From Marsupella aquatica (taxonomy: Eukaryota; Marchantiophyta), in contig OZ316896.1 in assembly GCA_973895155.1 (NCBI GenBank), positions 8,184,001 to 8,248,000 on the forward strand: a DNA stretch of 64,000 bases. The letters run 5' to 3'. Position numbers and translations under genes: made by a program. The notes beneath the pieces are model-generated. The model was not told the DNA's origin, made no database searches, and worked only from the letters and a program-made list of their open reading frames with translations. Positions 53,401 to 64,000 of this stretch are shown piece after piece. Positions within the stretch are counted from its first letter, which is position 1, and the number at the start of each line of letters is the position of its first letter.

Positions 53401-56400
53401 CACGTGTTCTGATGCAATAACTCGTCAATGTCCTTGCGTTTTCATAGTATGGTTATAACGAAAATGCAAGCTATGTCTACTCTTTGGATCGAGGATTGAC
53501 ATTTGACATAGTGCTTTGTGTTCCTCAGATTCGCCAAAAGCAAACAAATGCAAGTGGATTTATAGACGACATCGCAGAGTTCATTAAGAAAGAATATACA
53601 AATAAAGAATCTGGCATTGTGTATTGTTTTTCTCGCCGTGAGTGTGAACAGGTCAACCATGTTCAAAACTTTACGCAATCTTCTTGAGTCCTTTTGCTCA
53701 ATTAATTGCCATCTGTTGCCAGGCATGAATAGTGGCTGGTCTATGCTTTCAACTTGAAATATCAGATTTTCGTTACTAAGCTTTGTTCTTCATGTAAATG
53801 GTGGTTAGTTTATGGGGAGTAAAACCTGTCCTTCATCAATTGTTGGCGATCCAGAATCTTGAATAATTTTTTATAATTTAGTCGGGCAGTTTGGAAACAC
53901 GAAGACTTATCATTAAATTAAAAAAAACAAAAACGCATCAGACTGTTTTTTGAGAGGACACTTGTTCACGACTTGCACGAAGCTTTCCTACACATTTGAA
54001 GAGTCAAATTTCACACAACCTGGGAATGCCAGGTTGCTGACGAGCTTCGCAAAAGGAAGATTTCAGCGGCTCACTACCATGCTTATATGGAGCCGGAGGA
54101 TAAGAGCAGAGTGCACACTAGGTGGGTTTGGTTTTGGATCTTCCTACTGCTTCACAAATGTAAATCCCACAGATATTGTATGCTTTGCTGTTTTAAGTGG
54201 ATCCATAGATGTACTTGGGCTAAACGATTCAAGTTGCAGGCCTGGGTAACATATCGGTTGGTGTTGCATCGAATTATAGTCGTGTCCTCATCTGACAACT
54301 ATTTTGGTTCGACTTGTGGTATTCAGGTGGAGTAGCAACAAGATCCAAGTTATTGTTGGCACCGTAAGTATTCGGGCGCAAAGAAATGTCGATTGCTGTT
54401 GAAAGTGCTGAAACCTTGACGAAAACTTTGTCTGTATTGAATTGGGAGTAAGACTATTTCAATGAGATTTCGTCTATGGCGATTCCGTTTGGGCCCAAAG
54501 TTTTTTCTTATTGTTCATGTCATTGATCTCAGGTTGCTTTCGGAATGGGCATTAATAAACCAGATGGTAAGATTGGCTGTCATCACTTGGACGGGTTGCT
54601 TTCTGTAGTCAACTTCAATCTATCAGCACTACTTCATCCGCAGGAGAGTTGCCTATGCATGCCTATCACACTCTGGAAAGAAGAATTCGGCAGCTGACAC
54701 GGATTTGGCCTGAACGCAGTACGTTTCGTTATCCACCATAGCATAAGCAAGTCATTGGAGACGTATTACCAGGTACAGAGGGACCTTTTGTGAATAATGT
54801 TTCTTTACTAACCGCACCAATTAGCGTCGATGTTCTCTGCCCTTGAACTAGTCAGCTAAAGTAAAAAAATATATTGAGCAGATATTAACAAATTTGCTTG
54901 TCTATTTGAGCATGGATCATTGATTCAAAATCATTAATTATTCATGCATGCCAAGCTAGGACTTATGGGATGAATCTTTGGTAGAAACACCTAGGGATCA
55001 CGACCAGGATCTGCGTTTTGATTGTTAATAGGAAAGTGGGAGGGCTGGACGTGATGGTTTACCTGCACACTGTCTTCTCTTCTTCCGACCAACAGATCTT
55101 AGTCGCCAGGTACACCAACCAACAAACTATTATCTTGGTTTACCAACACAGCACTGCAAAGCTATATCGATAAAACTCCGTTTGCACAGAAAATCGCTAA
55201 TCTGCTTTCTTCGGATGTAATAGTACTCAAACTTCTGCATTCACATTCTCCAAATATCTAAGAACCATTTACCACTCTGGCGTTCCTTTTGTTCGTAATA
55301 CAACATTGTCTTGCCTCTATAAAGTGTCATGCTTTCCAATCTTAATAGATTTTTTAGCAATGCGAGATAACTTGGAATTTCCTGTAGCAACTGGCTGTGT
55401 ATATTTTAACTGGCCATATTGAAAAAATCCTCCGCAGCCACACTCATGGAGGACCTGTGACAGGTCTGCTGTTGTCTGGCATGTAGCAGAGTTCAATGGT
55501 GTTTGCGGAGTATGCTGGTCTTCCCAACCTCTATGCTGTGGCTCGATTTTGTCAGGTTGAGCCAAAAGTCTGTCAAATGGTCTTGCTTTTTCGTCGGAGC
55601 TATACTTAAGCTGAACGTCAGGCTTGGTCTTCTGAGGTCGAAGAATATGAAAATATTTCAGAAAAGGCTACTCAACCCATCTCAAGACCTTGATGTGATG
55701 GGTTGCTATTGACTATCAGTGTCGCAGCCGCGAGACGTTTTTCCCTTTAGATTCTCATGAATGCCGCAATCCACTTTTCGAGAAATGTAAACATCATTAA
55801 GAAAATACATTGTGATTGGTTTTGTTAATCCGGAGTCTGTGGATTTCAGTCTAAGAAAGCATGTCGCCGTGCTGCTTTCTTCCGCCATTTTGGTGAGCAA
55901 GCACAGGACTGCAATGGTAAGTGGGAGGACTTGAATTTTTTTGGCATCCCTACGGCTCACTGAATTCAAGCTCGCCATTTTACAAAGTTTGGTAGTAAAT
56001 TCTATTTTGCAGTATCGTTGCTTTGTTGAAAAGTTCTTCCAGTTGGAAATTTAAGAGCCTAACTAATATTGTCGGATGCCCCCTTTTTGCAGGCATGTGT
56101 GACAATTGTGCATACTCAAGAAATATCGTGGATCAAGACGTGACCGGTTTGTAACTTTCTTCATCCAGCTCTTTAGATTCGAAATTGAACTTTGTTTAGT
56201 GCTCCCTGCAAAGTATTTAGGAGGGATATAGTTTGAACCAGGAGACAGATCAAGTCCATCTCTTAAAGCAGGTATAGCCTTGCTCATACGAAAAGTCAAA
56301 GTGGAGTAATTCCTGGAAACCGTGTTAAGAAAAACTTTAGGTTCTTTAGTGAAGAGATGCCTAGAAAGTCAGGCCACTTCTTGAATCAGCACGTTGCAAG

Positions 56401-58506
56401 GATTTGGACTTTCTCAAATGGGGTAGATTGACTACGCGGTAGGAGGGCCTTGTTTAAGCAGCCTAGTAAAACTCACAAAAATCCTCTATGCATTTGTGTC
56501 AGTTCACCTTTTATTGACAAAATAACAGGCAGATTCTACTTTTTGTACTTGAAGAGAAAACGTTAAGGACCTCAAATTGTACCCTGTTTTACTGGCTGTG
56601 CACTGTTTCGATTGTCACAGCTCATGCAAAGTCAGTGGTAAATCATTTGGAGGAGCTGATCAGAGGTGAACAGAAAATAACTGTGCTGCAACTGGTAGAC
56701 AGCTGGAAAAGCAGATCTCGTCAATCAGGCAAGTGAAAGTGCGAAATGCTTTTTAAATAAATCCTCGTTACGTCTGAGGGGTTCATGTTTGGTTATGATC
56801 TCTCCAGTCAATCGTCCATTAGCACATGCGACATTGAGTCGATAAAGTTTCAAATGTCTCATATTTGATCAACAGGTGATTGTTGACACTATCTGTTTTG
56901 TAGAATTGGACTTCTCGATGTTCAGAATCACTGGAAAGCTCAATTCTTGTTTCTCTCAATTCAGAAATTAAATATAGAGAAGAATTAGAGCAGATTTGCT
57001 GTCAACTTTAATGTCAGTTGTACGGTCATGCTAGGATATGTCTATCCTGCTGACACTGTGCTGGAAAGCAGGACCAGATTCCGCACTAATCAAGGAACTG
57101 AGCAAAGAGGATGTGGAACGTGTGATAGTTCAACTACTTTTGGATGGCATCCTGGTAACTTGATGCTTTGTTTTACGTCTTTTGTTGTAAATTTTCAAAT
57201 AGTTCAGACATGGCAGCTGACTGATTACATCACATTTGTGTAATTTTCTATGACGTTTAAGCATGATGGCGCCTCCGTAACTTTAAATACTTCCATCCTT
57301 TTACACAGAAAGAAGAATTCCAACATACTGCTTATGCTACCAACGCATACATTACAACTCGAGGTGGGAACTGGAGAGGCTTCAGTCAAGGTAAGTCATG
57401 TTCCTCCTTAATCATGGTCGCAATCATATACTGTCCTGAAAGTCTGTCGCAGTGAGGTTTCTTCGAATCGTTCAGCAACATTTTATCCCGTTGCCACTAG
57501 TGGTTTTCACGATCTGAAATAATGATTGCTGGACAGGACTGGTATGATGTGCTGAGATGGTTGCCTATCAATGGCATTTTGTAGCTCATAGCTGACGACT
57601 TCCGCTTTTGGTTTCCAATAATGTACCATCGCAGGCAAGAGTCAGCGGAAGGTTGTGTTGGAGGTGGTACAAGAAGTGAAGGGCAAAGCGAAAGCCAAGA
57701 ACCAGGCAGGAGGTACTGGTGCTGCAGATTCCTTCTTGCAATCAGGCATGGCTCAGATGCTGGATTCGCTGAGACAACAGCTGGCTGGTTCACATGGAAG
57801 CATGTTCCCTCATTCAATACTCTCTTCACAGCATATCACCATGCTCTGTGCTCGCAAGCCTGATTCACTCTTTCAAGTAAGTCGGGAGTGCCCTCTTCCT
57901 AGGGGAATGTATAAAGCAATCTAACCATCTACTCTACGATTGTTGGCGGGATAGATGTCTAGTCAGATAATGAGTCGTTCCTTATCGATGGATTTGTTCG
58001 AACAGGACTCTTGGGCTGGTGTACATATGTATCTCTCTATCGTTTAATCCCAATTACTGCTCCAGGTTGAAGAGGTTATTGGGAAGAGAAAGACGGAACA
58101 TTTTGGAGCAGACATACTTCAGGCGATCAACGATTATATTAATCAGAACCCGGAAGAAAGCTTCGAAGAGACAGGACCTGGGATGAACTCAAAGCTAGCT
58201 TCTACTCCACTTTCATCCAGTGGAGCCCGCACCCCCAAATCTAAAACAAAGCCAGCTCAGATTGCGAAGATGGCACGAGTAGAGAAAAACTCGGGGCAGT
58301 TGGGCGAATCTCGCCTGAGAAGTCCAGATATTGTGCTGGAAGGTTGCATCAATCTTGATACTGAAAGCGAGCGCGAGGAGGAACCCCATAATGTGCCCAA
58401 GAAAAAAGATGCTGCTCAGGAAATAAAGACCAGGAAGCAGGAAAGTGAAGACGACGATGATGAAGATTTTGTGCTGGTTAAGCGTCAAGTCAAGAGAAAA
58501 AGATAA
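50448..58506 (+). CDS. RECQL2: RecQ-like DNA helicase 2 (RECQL2 type, RecQ1-related)
   Basis: There are 21 exons: 50448-50508, 50825-50906, 51517-51670, 52310-52456, 52675-52890, 53036-53140, 53288-53392, 53529-53651, 54033-54121, 54327-54363, 54533-54566, 54720-54772, 55032-55109, 55490-55555, 55850-55916, 56093-56146, 56621-56728, 57072-57154, 57309-57390, 57635-57876 and 58066-58506. All phases agree, giving 808 residues. It is a 3'-5' ATP-dependent helicase for recombination and replication-fork repair in the nucleus. The N-terminus is a coiled coil. Walker A is AAGGGKS (Lys120) and motif II DEAH (220-223), followed by [13 protein letters not shown]. Motif VI is ESGRAGRD, and a Cys-rich RQC zinc site (ACRR..DCNGMCDNC) follows. 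The tail is acidic, then basic ([12 protein letters not shown]). The intron after exon 17 uses a GC donor. The whole layout matches plant RECQL2. Confidence 0.95.
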
Positions 58507-58520
58507 CATACAGTGTGAGT

Positions 58521-58680
58521 GGTCCATAACGACTGACAGGGAAAGCTACCATAGTCTGTGGTCCATAACTCGATGACCGGGAAAGCTACCATAGTCTGTG
58601 GTCCATTACTCGATGACAGGGAATGAGGGAAAGCTACATAGACAGCGGTGGACAGTGGTGGTTCATAACTTAATGGCGGG
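58521..58680 (+). repeat. About 40-bp tandem repeat in the RECQL2 3' UTR
   Basis: Three to four units start GGTCCATAAC and contain GGGAAAGCTACCATAGTCTG (58521-58559, 58560-58599, then diverged units to about 58680). Confidence 0.88.
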
Positions 58681-60819
58681 GAAATGTACTTAGATGTAGG
58701 GCAAGTAGTAAGCCATGGTGTAGGTCATGTCTGGCATATCATTTCAAGGTATAGCTTCAGATGAAGATTTTTTTTGGGTAGCCAATCAGACATTCAAAGT
58801 TGCGCTCCTTGGGTTTAAGTAAAGATGCGCCTTCCCCAGAATTCTCGACAGAGCTACAAAGGTCATGGTCAACTTGGGTAACTTTGAAGTTTTGTCAGGC
58901 AGAGTTGGGGAACCGCGTTTGAAGGTTGCCTTATCATTTTTCCATTCGAAAGAAACGATGCCAATATCGTTTGGTCTGCAACCAGAAGCCATGATATCGA
59001 ACTGATGATACAATCATTGCGAAAAGATGAAATGACTGAAATGACTGCCTTAGCCAGGTAATGTCACAACAATCAGTAGCTCATGGTCCATGACAAGACC
59101 TCATTACATCTTGTCCGACAATCAAGCAGGGAAACCTGCGTTCCAAAAAATTTCATGTTCCAGGACGACCTCAGAATTGTGCTAGACTTTCAACTTTCAA
59201 CCAAGAATGGTGAGTTGCAATAGTGTTCTCCTTGCTCCCCAATTACTCGATCTGAAGGAGTATGTCAGTTTCCATTTTCTGGAAGTTGGAAAAATATGTG
59301 TTAGATCAACAGTATTGAAACCCAGGTGTAATGGCCTGCTGTAAAAGGCGAGGATCTGTCTGGATGTATCTTCAAGGCTTTTGAATGTTCTGTAGTACAA
59401 GTGAACTCCCTACTTACACAATCTACCTATATTTGTACATTTCATAATCACATAGGATTTCTAGAGAACTGTTGCAGGGTAGTTTCCAGATGGTAAATTT
59501 GTATAATTTCCTCACCCTTTGTGGACGAGGATTGTCTAAGACTAGTTCGAGTACCTGTGCTTTGCATGAGGTGCCCCTGAAAGGCTTATACCCCCCAAAA
59601 GTTCAGCAGCCCCTTGCTATAGGGTTAAGCAATTAGCGCTAGTATTTAAATATACAAAGTACTAACTTGTGTGCCTAATAGGCTAGGGATGCAAACTCAT
59701 CCATTAGTCATTGATGAGTGACTTAAGTCTTTGAGTTGACCTTTGAAAGCCTAGGCCTAACAGCGATTATTTTAGTGGCAACTGTTAGCCAAATTATTAC
59801 CCAAAAGCTTTGCTGACTACTCATACGTCCAAAAGAATGTGAGATTTGGGGACAACATTCTCCATTTATCTTCCTTGCCTAGGACCCTGGTCAATAGATC
59901 TCATGGTCATTTTGGAATATATAACTGCATAGATAATGTGTTAGAGATAACTACTAGTAACTTACCTTCATGGGACTACATGGCTTGCCACTTTACCCTA
60001 AATGACCCAACATTAAACAAAACCCTGCCCACCAGGGCAGGCTGTCCAATCTGCTTAGTACATGAGTGCAATTCTGTCAATAAGAGTCCATATGCACTTA
60101 TCAATTATCTCAACTTACACAAACCTGAGAAGCATTGTTTTATTGACAGTGCAGCGGACAACTACACATGGTAGTTTCAGGCACTTATCCAGTTGAATTG
60201 TGCACTATAAGGGTTCAGGCTATGAGGAGTCCAACGTGTATAACCTAACAAGACATATGCGGAAGTGCAGTGCATAAGTGACTTCACATGTGCTCATTGG
60301 AAAGTGCACCATGCACATATGGAGAAAATGTGCATAAATGACATCCATGCACTTGTGATGTCTATTACTATAATATCATATCCCGCCAAAAAGGCGAGAT
60401 TGTTTGTTTACAAACCTGTTAAAAATCAAGCATGACCCTTAAAACATTATTATTTTTACACTGTCAAATCTATCCACTCACCCCCATCTAAAATAAATAC
60501 CTGCCCTAGCAGCCCTTTTTGCCTGCCCTTGCCTGCCCTAAATACAAAACTTAATTAAATTTAAAAATTTAAAAACAAGCTTTGAAAGTTATAAAAACCC
60601 TCAAAAAAATTTGAAAAACTTAAACTTAAAAACCATAGATTTTCCTGTCACTTGATTGTGCTTCAACTCTATGATGCAATCCAGGATGCAATGGCCGCTA
60701 TCTTGTGTCTCCAGTTTTAATGTGCAACACACAAGTTATTGAGCACGACCTTAACAAGGTGTATGGTTGGGATCACACATAACATGTCTCGACAACTACA
60801 TTGCAAAGCTCATATTTTC
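58681..60819. other. Spacer
   Basis: No supported gene. A 111-codon plus frame at 59839-60174 begins with ATG and has mixed composition, but no motif was recognised. Confidence 0.4.
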
Positions 60820-61260
60820 TTGTCTTGCCTTGACATCTTTTATTGCCTTGTCATGTTTTTCTAATTTTCAAATATTTATCTCTCCTCAACATCTTTTCTT
60901 TGTTTTGACATCTTTTTCTCTCCTTGAGATCTTTTTCTCACATTGACATCTTTATTTCACCACAACATTTTTTTTTGCCCTTTACATATCTTCTCTCCTC
61001 CACATCTTTTCTCACCTTCACATTTTTTCCTCACCTTGACACTTTTCCCACCTCAATATCTTATGTTTTGCTCACCTCAGCATCTTTCCCTCATCCCTCA
61101 ACATCTTTTCTCTCCCTGACATCTTTTCATTAATTAGCTTTACATCTTTTTCTCACATTGCCAGCTTTTCTCTCCTCAACATATTTTTGTCACCTGGACT
61201 TCTTTTCCTCACCTCAACATTATTTTCCTCACCTTGATATCTTTTCTCATGATATCAGCT
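60820..61260 (+). repeat. Pyrimidine-rich degenerate array
   Basis: Irregular units of about 15-25 bases built on (T)TGACATCTTTTTCTC and CACCTCAACATCTTTTC repeat some 20 times. The open frame at 60924-61133 (Phe/Ser/Leu/Pro-rich) is an artefact of this composition. Confidence 0.8.
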
Positions 61261-63117
61261 AGTTATGCATAATATGGATAAATGCAAGTTTGGGGTCAGT
61301 GTCTTCCTCGAAGCCCGACATGGTAGATTGTACTCTTCACAATTTTGTTTCCTAAGTTAAATTTCTAGTTTTGAGTAAATTAGGTGTCATTAACAAAGTC
61401 ATTATGTGAAAAGCACAGATTGAAAAGATCAACCCATCACTTTTTGAAATGAATTCATTTGACAGTTGTGTTCTAGAAAAATGACATGTGGGGAGGGCTT
61501 CAATTATAGTGGGGCCAACACTTTTTAAGGCCTACTCCGATCCTCACAATTTTGTTTCATAAGAGAAATAGAGTAAAACAACCGCTGGGTGTGACCAACA
61601 TTTGCCTCTTTAAGGGTCCCACCAAGTAAGATAATTTGCCTAGAGGACATGTACACGATGGGAGGGTCAGCATATTGGCACATTGATTTATCATTACTCA
61701 GAGCATATTTGGAAAAGTGATCAAGATATAGTTTATCCTGAAGTCTTTTTCTTGCCCCGTGAAATACTGGTCACAAAATAAGTCCACCCATACTAGCCTG
61801 ATTACCTTTTCCTTGAAAGTAAATAGATATGAAATGAAATGATATTGCATAATAAAATTTCTAAGTATGCTATTTCAATTAATCTTTGTCCCATCCTTGT
61901 TTTTTGTCCCCCCCCCCCCCCCCCCCTCATTTCAATATTGTCTTTATTTTGGATTTTGTCTGTCCTCATTTAAAGTTTTTTTTATTGAGACTCATGATCA
62001 CTTTTGTCTGTATTAAGGGTTACCATCTAGAGGCTTCACTCTATACCCTAGCCCCTTAAGAGTAGACATTGTTCATGATTGTCACAATGTAGGACAATTG
62101 AGAAATTGGGAGAAAGATTCTAGTCCACCTGTTGTTCAAATAAGGATGTTTATCACATGCATGCGGAGTACTTTATATCACATTTTGTTAAAGTTTTACA
62201 TTTGTTGGCCCTTTTTTTATTGAAATGGTTGAATTTAAGTTTCCCTGAGCAATCCATCTTGAAGGCATACGTACATCAGACTTACCATTGTTGAAAACGT
62301 GGAATCAACTCACTGATGGAATAAATTTAATGTCAATCTGTATTGCGAGGCCAGCCTTCAATCTCTGTTAGGCAAAGTTCTGGATAAATAAAGGCCCGTG
62401 ATAGACGGGGTGAGCGAGTGCCCTCTTAGTTAGTTCCTCATTGTAAAGTTTGTGTTAAAGATAAACAGCATTTACTTTATTAACCAGAATTTTAGACAGG
62501 ACTTAAAGTCACATCCCAAGATCGAAACCAAAAGTTCAGACATAACTTAATGTCATAACTCAGGGTCTTTGTGCAGAAACTACAATGCTACATAGTAAAG
62601 TGGACAGGCAGTCACCAAAACTGAGAGGCTACGAGCATCTCCACCGGGACCTGCAAACAGCCCCATAACCTCCATTCTTGGGAAATAGCAGCTTTGTTTC
62701 CGGGGACACCCTCCACCGCCACCCCGCAACCTCCATTTCATTTGCGGTGTCCCCTCAAGTTGCTGACCAAGACCGCCAGATTTAGTCACGTTGGCAGTCG
62801 GGGCCTGAAACCTCCAAATTGAGACCCAAATGAATCAACAATGGAAACTGCTGCATGCATTGCCATCGTAGGGTGGGTGACAAAGACTTCTTGGTCACTT
62901 TCTTGCGATGGACTGACATTTGTTGTGCGAAACTGCAAAATAATCCTCGTGCAAAAGCATTGTTGCACGAATTTCGTGTCCAGCAGGATTAACAAAGAAG
63001 AATCGCGGCGAGCACTCGGGGGAAAAATTACAGTGAAAGCAAGTTGAAGCAGCTGTGCTACAATGTGCTCCATGTTTCAGAAGATCCCGTCGTTCGAACT
63101 GGCTAGAGAGCTGAGAA
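61261..63117. other. Spacer with a poly-C tract
   Basis: A run of 19 C lies at 61908-61926. No gene is supported. A GAGCATCTCCACCGGGACCTG sequence near 62632 resembles the outer part of plant Harbinger-type elements and could mark the left part of the fragment that follows, but no terminal inverted partner was found. Confidence 0.4.
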
Positions 63118-63539
63118 ATTTTGGGATCGAGTAACAGAGCACCCGACAGAGCATTATCATAAAACAAGGGTCGGGAATTTGAGACAAGGGGGAAGAAATC
63201 ACTTGAAAGCAAGTGGTCAGACATCAAACACGATGTCCAAAAGTTTATAGGAGAGTACCAGCAAGTTGATAGCACACAGGTTTCAGGAACCAATGCCAAA
63301 GACACCTTGAAGTTTGCCAACGAGCTGTCAAGGAGAATCATCCTAAGAACAAAAGCTTTGCTTTTGATTGTTGTTATTATATTTTGAAGGATTGCCCAAG
63401 GTTTATGAGTCCAGAGAACGACATGCTGAAAGGGAAGGCCAAGAGATTAGACAGAAATATGCCCTACAATGACAGTCTCACTCCAGAGGTTGTTGAGCTT
63501 GATTATGATAATTTGCAAGGCAAAAATGGAGATGAGACC
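63118..63539 (+). pseudogene. Frameshifted NAM-associated/Myb-like protein gene (Harbinger accessory type)
   Basis: Three reading frames in succession carry pieces of one domain: FWDRVTEH..EHYHKTR, then KKSLESKWSDIKHDVQKFIG with EYQQV, then NHPKNKSFAFD..YILKDCPRFM and a Lys-rich stretch. This order (SLE-W..I..DV.KF.G.Y.QV, then PF..C..LKD.P) is that of the NAM-associated C-terminal domain, found beside Myb/SANT domains in Harbinger-type transposon accessory proteins and their domesticated relatives. At least two frameshifts break it, and a copia-type LTR interrupts it at 63540. The assignment rests on motif memory and is moderately secure. Confidence 0.55.
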
Positions 63540-63996
63540 TGTTGGGTATTTACTCTTACGTCTAGGTTAGGTATGACGTGGTTGGTACAACAACGTGGGT
63601 TGGTACAACTACGTGGTTAGGTACAACTACGTTATTAGGTACAACTATGTGGTTAGGTACAACTAGGTGATTAGGTACAACTATGTGGTTAGGTACAACT
63701 ACGTGATTAGGTACAACTATGTGGTTAGGTACAACTAAGTTGCACACTATATCATAAGAGGCATGTGTGCTTGGAGAGGTAGAACCAAGGCTCATTGTTA
63801 TGGAGCCACTTGAGAGATAGGGAGAGCTTACACTGTGGAGACTCGGTATAGCCGACGGGCTTAGAGTTCAATAAAGCTCTCTTATGTGTTCCCGTGGACG
63901 TAGCCTCAAGGAGGTGAACCACGTATCTCTTGTGTCGACTATTGTGCGTTGGATGGTTCATGGGCTTGCCGTTGCGATCGTCGTCTATGCTCAACA
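63540..63996 (+). mobile_element. Copia-type LTR, element continues beyond the window
   Basis: The LTR starts TGTTGGGTATT and ends CTCAACA, the usual TG..CA boundaries, 457 bases long. AATAAA lies at 63870-63875, before a GTGTTCCCGTGGACGTAGCC segment shared with 24998-25342. The last four bases of the window, ATTG, are the expected start of the ATTGGTATCAGAGC-type primer-binding site of copia elements, so this is probably a 5' LTR. The 5 bases before it (AGACC, 63535-63539) would be the target-site duplication. Confidence 0.8.
63575..63738 (+). repeat. 18-bp minisatellite inside the LTR
   Basis: About nine units of GGTTAGGTACAACTACGT with small variations. Because the unit is a multiple of three, the minus strand reads as a VVPNHx hexapeptide repeat, which I regard as fortuitous. 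Confidence 0.9.
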
Positions 63997-64000
63997 ATTG

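Noticed and set aside
60924-61133. 69-codon Phe/Ser/Leu-rich plus frame
   Set aside because: It lies in a degenerate pyrimidine-rich array and reflects that composition only.
63562-63795. VVPNHx hexapeptide-repeat protein on the minus strand
   Set aside because: The repeat unit is 18 bases, so any frame is periodic; it lies within an LTR and has no coding context.

Overview
The window is nuclear DNA of a green plant (streptophyte). Genes are split by many GT-AG introns and a few GC-AG introns. A nuclear-encoded chloroplast NDH-complex subunit (NdhO), a STAR1-type half ABC transporter and a plant-type RECQL2 helicase place it among plants. A retained NDH complex, introns of roughly 100-700 bp and the mix of LINE, copia and Harbinger-like remnants suggest a seed-free plant such as a bryophyte, but that is inference and I cannot name a species.

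Six protein genes were resolved well enough to give exon borders from family conservation, splice signals and phase: a secreted GDSL esterase/lipase (689-2088, +, 2 exons), a CBM20 starch-binding protein with a C-terminal membrane anchor (20401-21429, -, 1 exon), RUVBL2/Reptin (32879-35408, -, 3 exons), NdhO (37706-40913, +, 7 exons), a STAR1/ABCI17-type ATPase (44435-46035, +, 3 exons) and a RECQL2-type helicase (50448-58506, +, 21 exons). A tRNA-Ser(UGA) lies at 28702-28783 (-). A seventh gene of unknown function starts at 14310; its first three exons fit together, but its 3' part is unresolved. These genes are unrelated housekeeping, chloroplast and secretory functions and form no pathway cluster.

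Between the genes is repeat-rich DNA. A 5'-truncated LINE-type retrotransposon (4715-6950) is flanked by a perfect 10-bp target-site duplication. A decayed copia-type LTR lies at 24998-25342, followed by a degenerate repeated block to about 26540. A better-preserved related LTR (63540-63996) runs off the right edge exactly where a primer-binding site would begin, and it has inserted into a frameshifted Harbinger-accessory-like gene. A short dispersed repeat is shared by 12376-12540 and 26909-27075.

The most striking general feature is the number of local two-copy tandem duplications (30 to 146 bp) in introns, UTRs and spacers, including one that copies the last coding segment of the GDSL gene. 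I found no convincing previously undescribed multi-gene system. The best leads for novelty are the GRxxTD(V/L)T-repeat ORF at 8736-9305, the orphan gene at 14310 with its upstream inverted repeat, and the anchored CBM20 protein.
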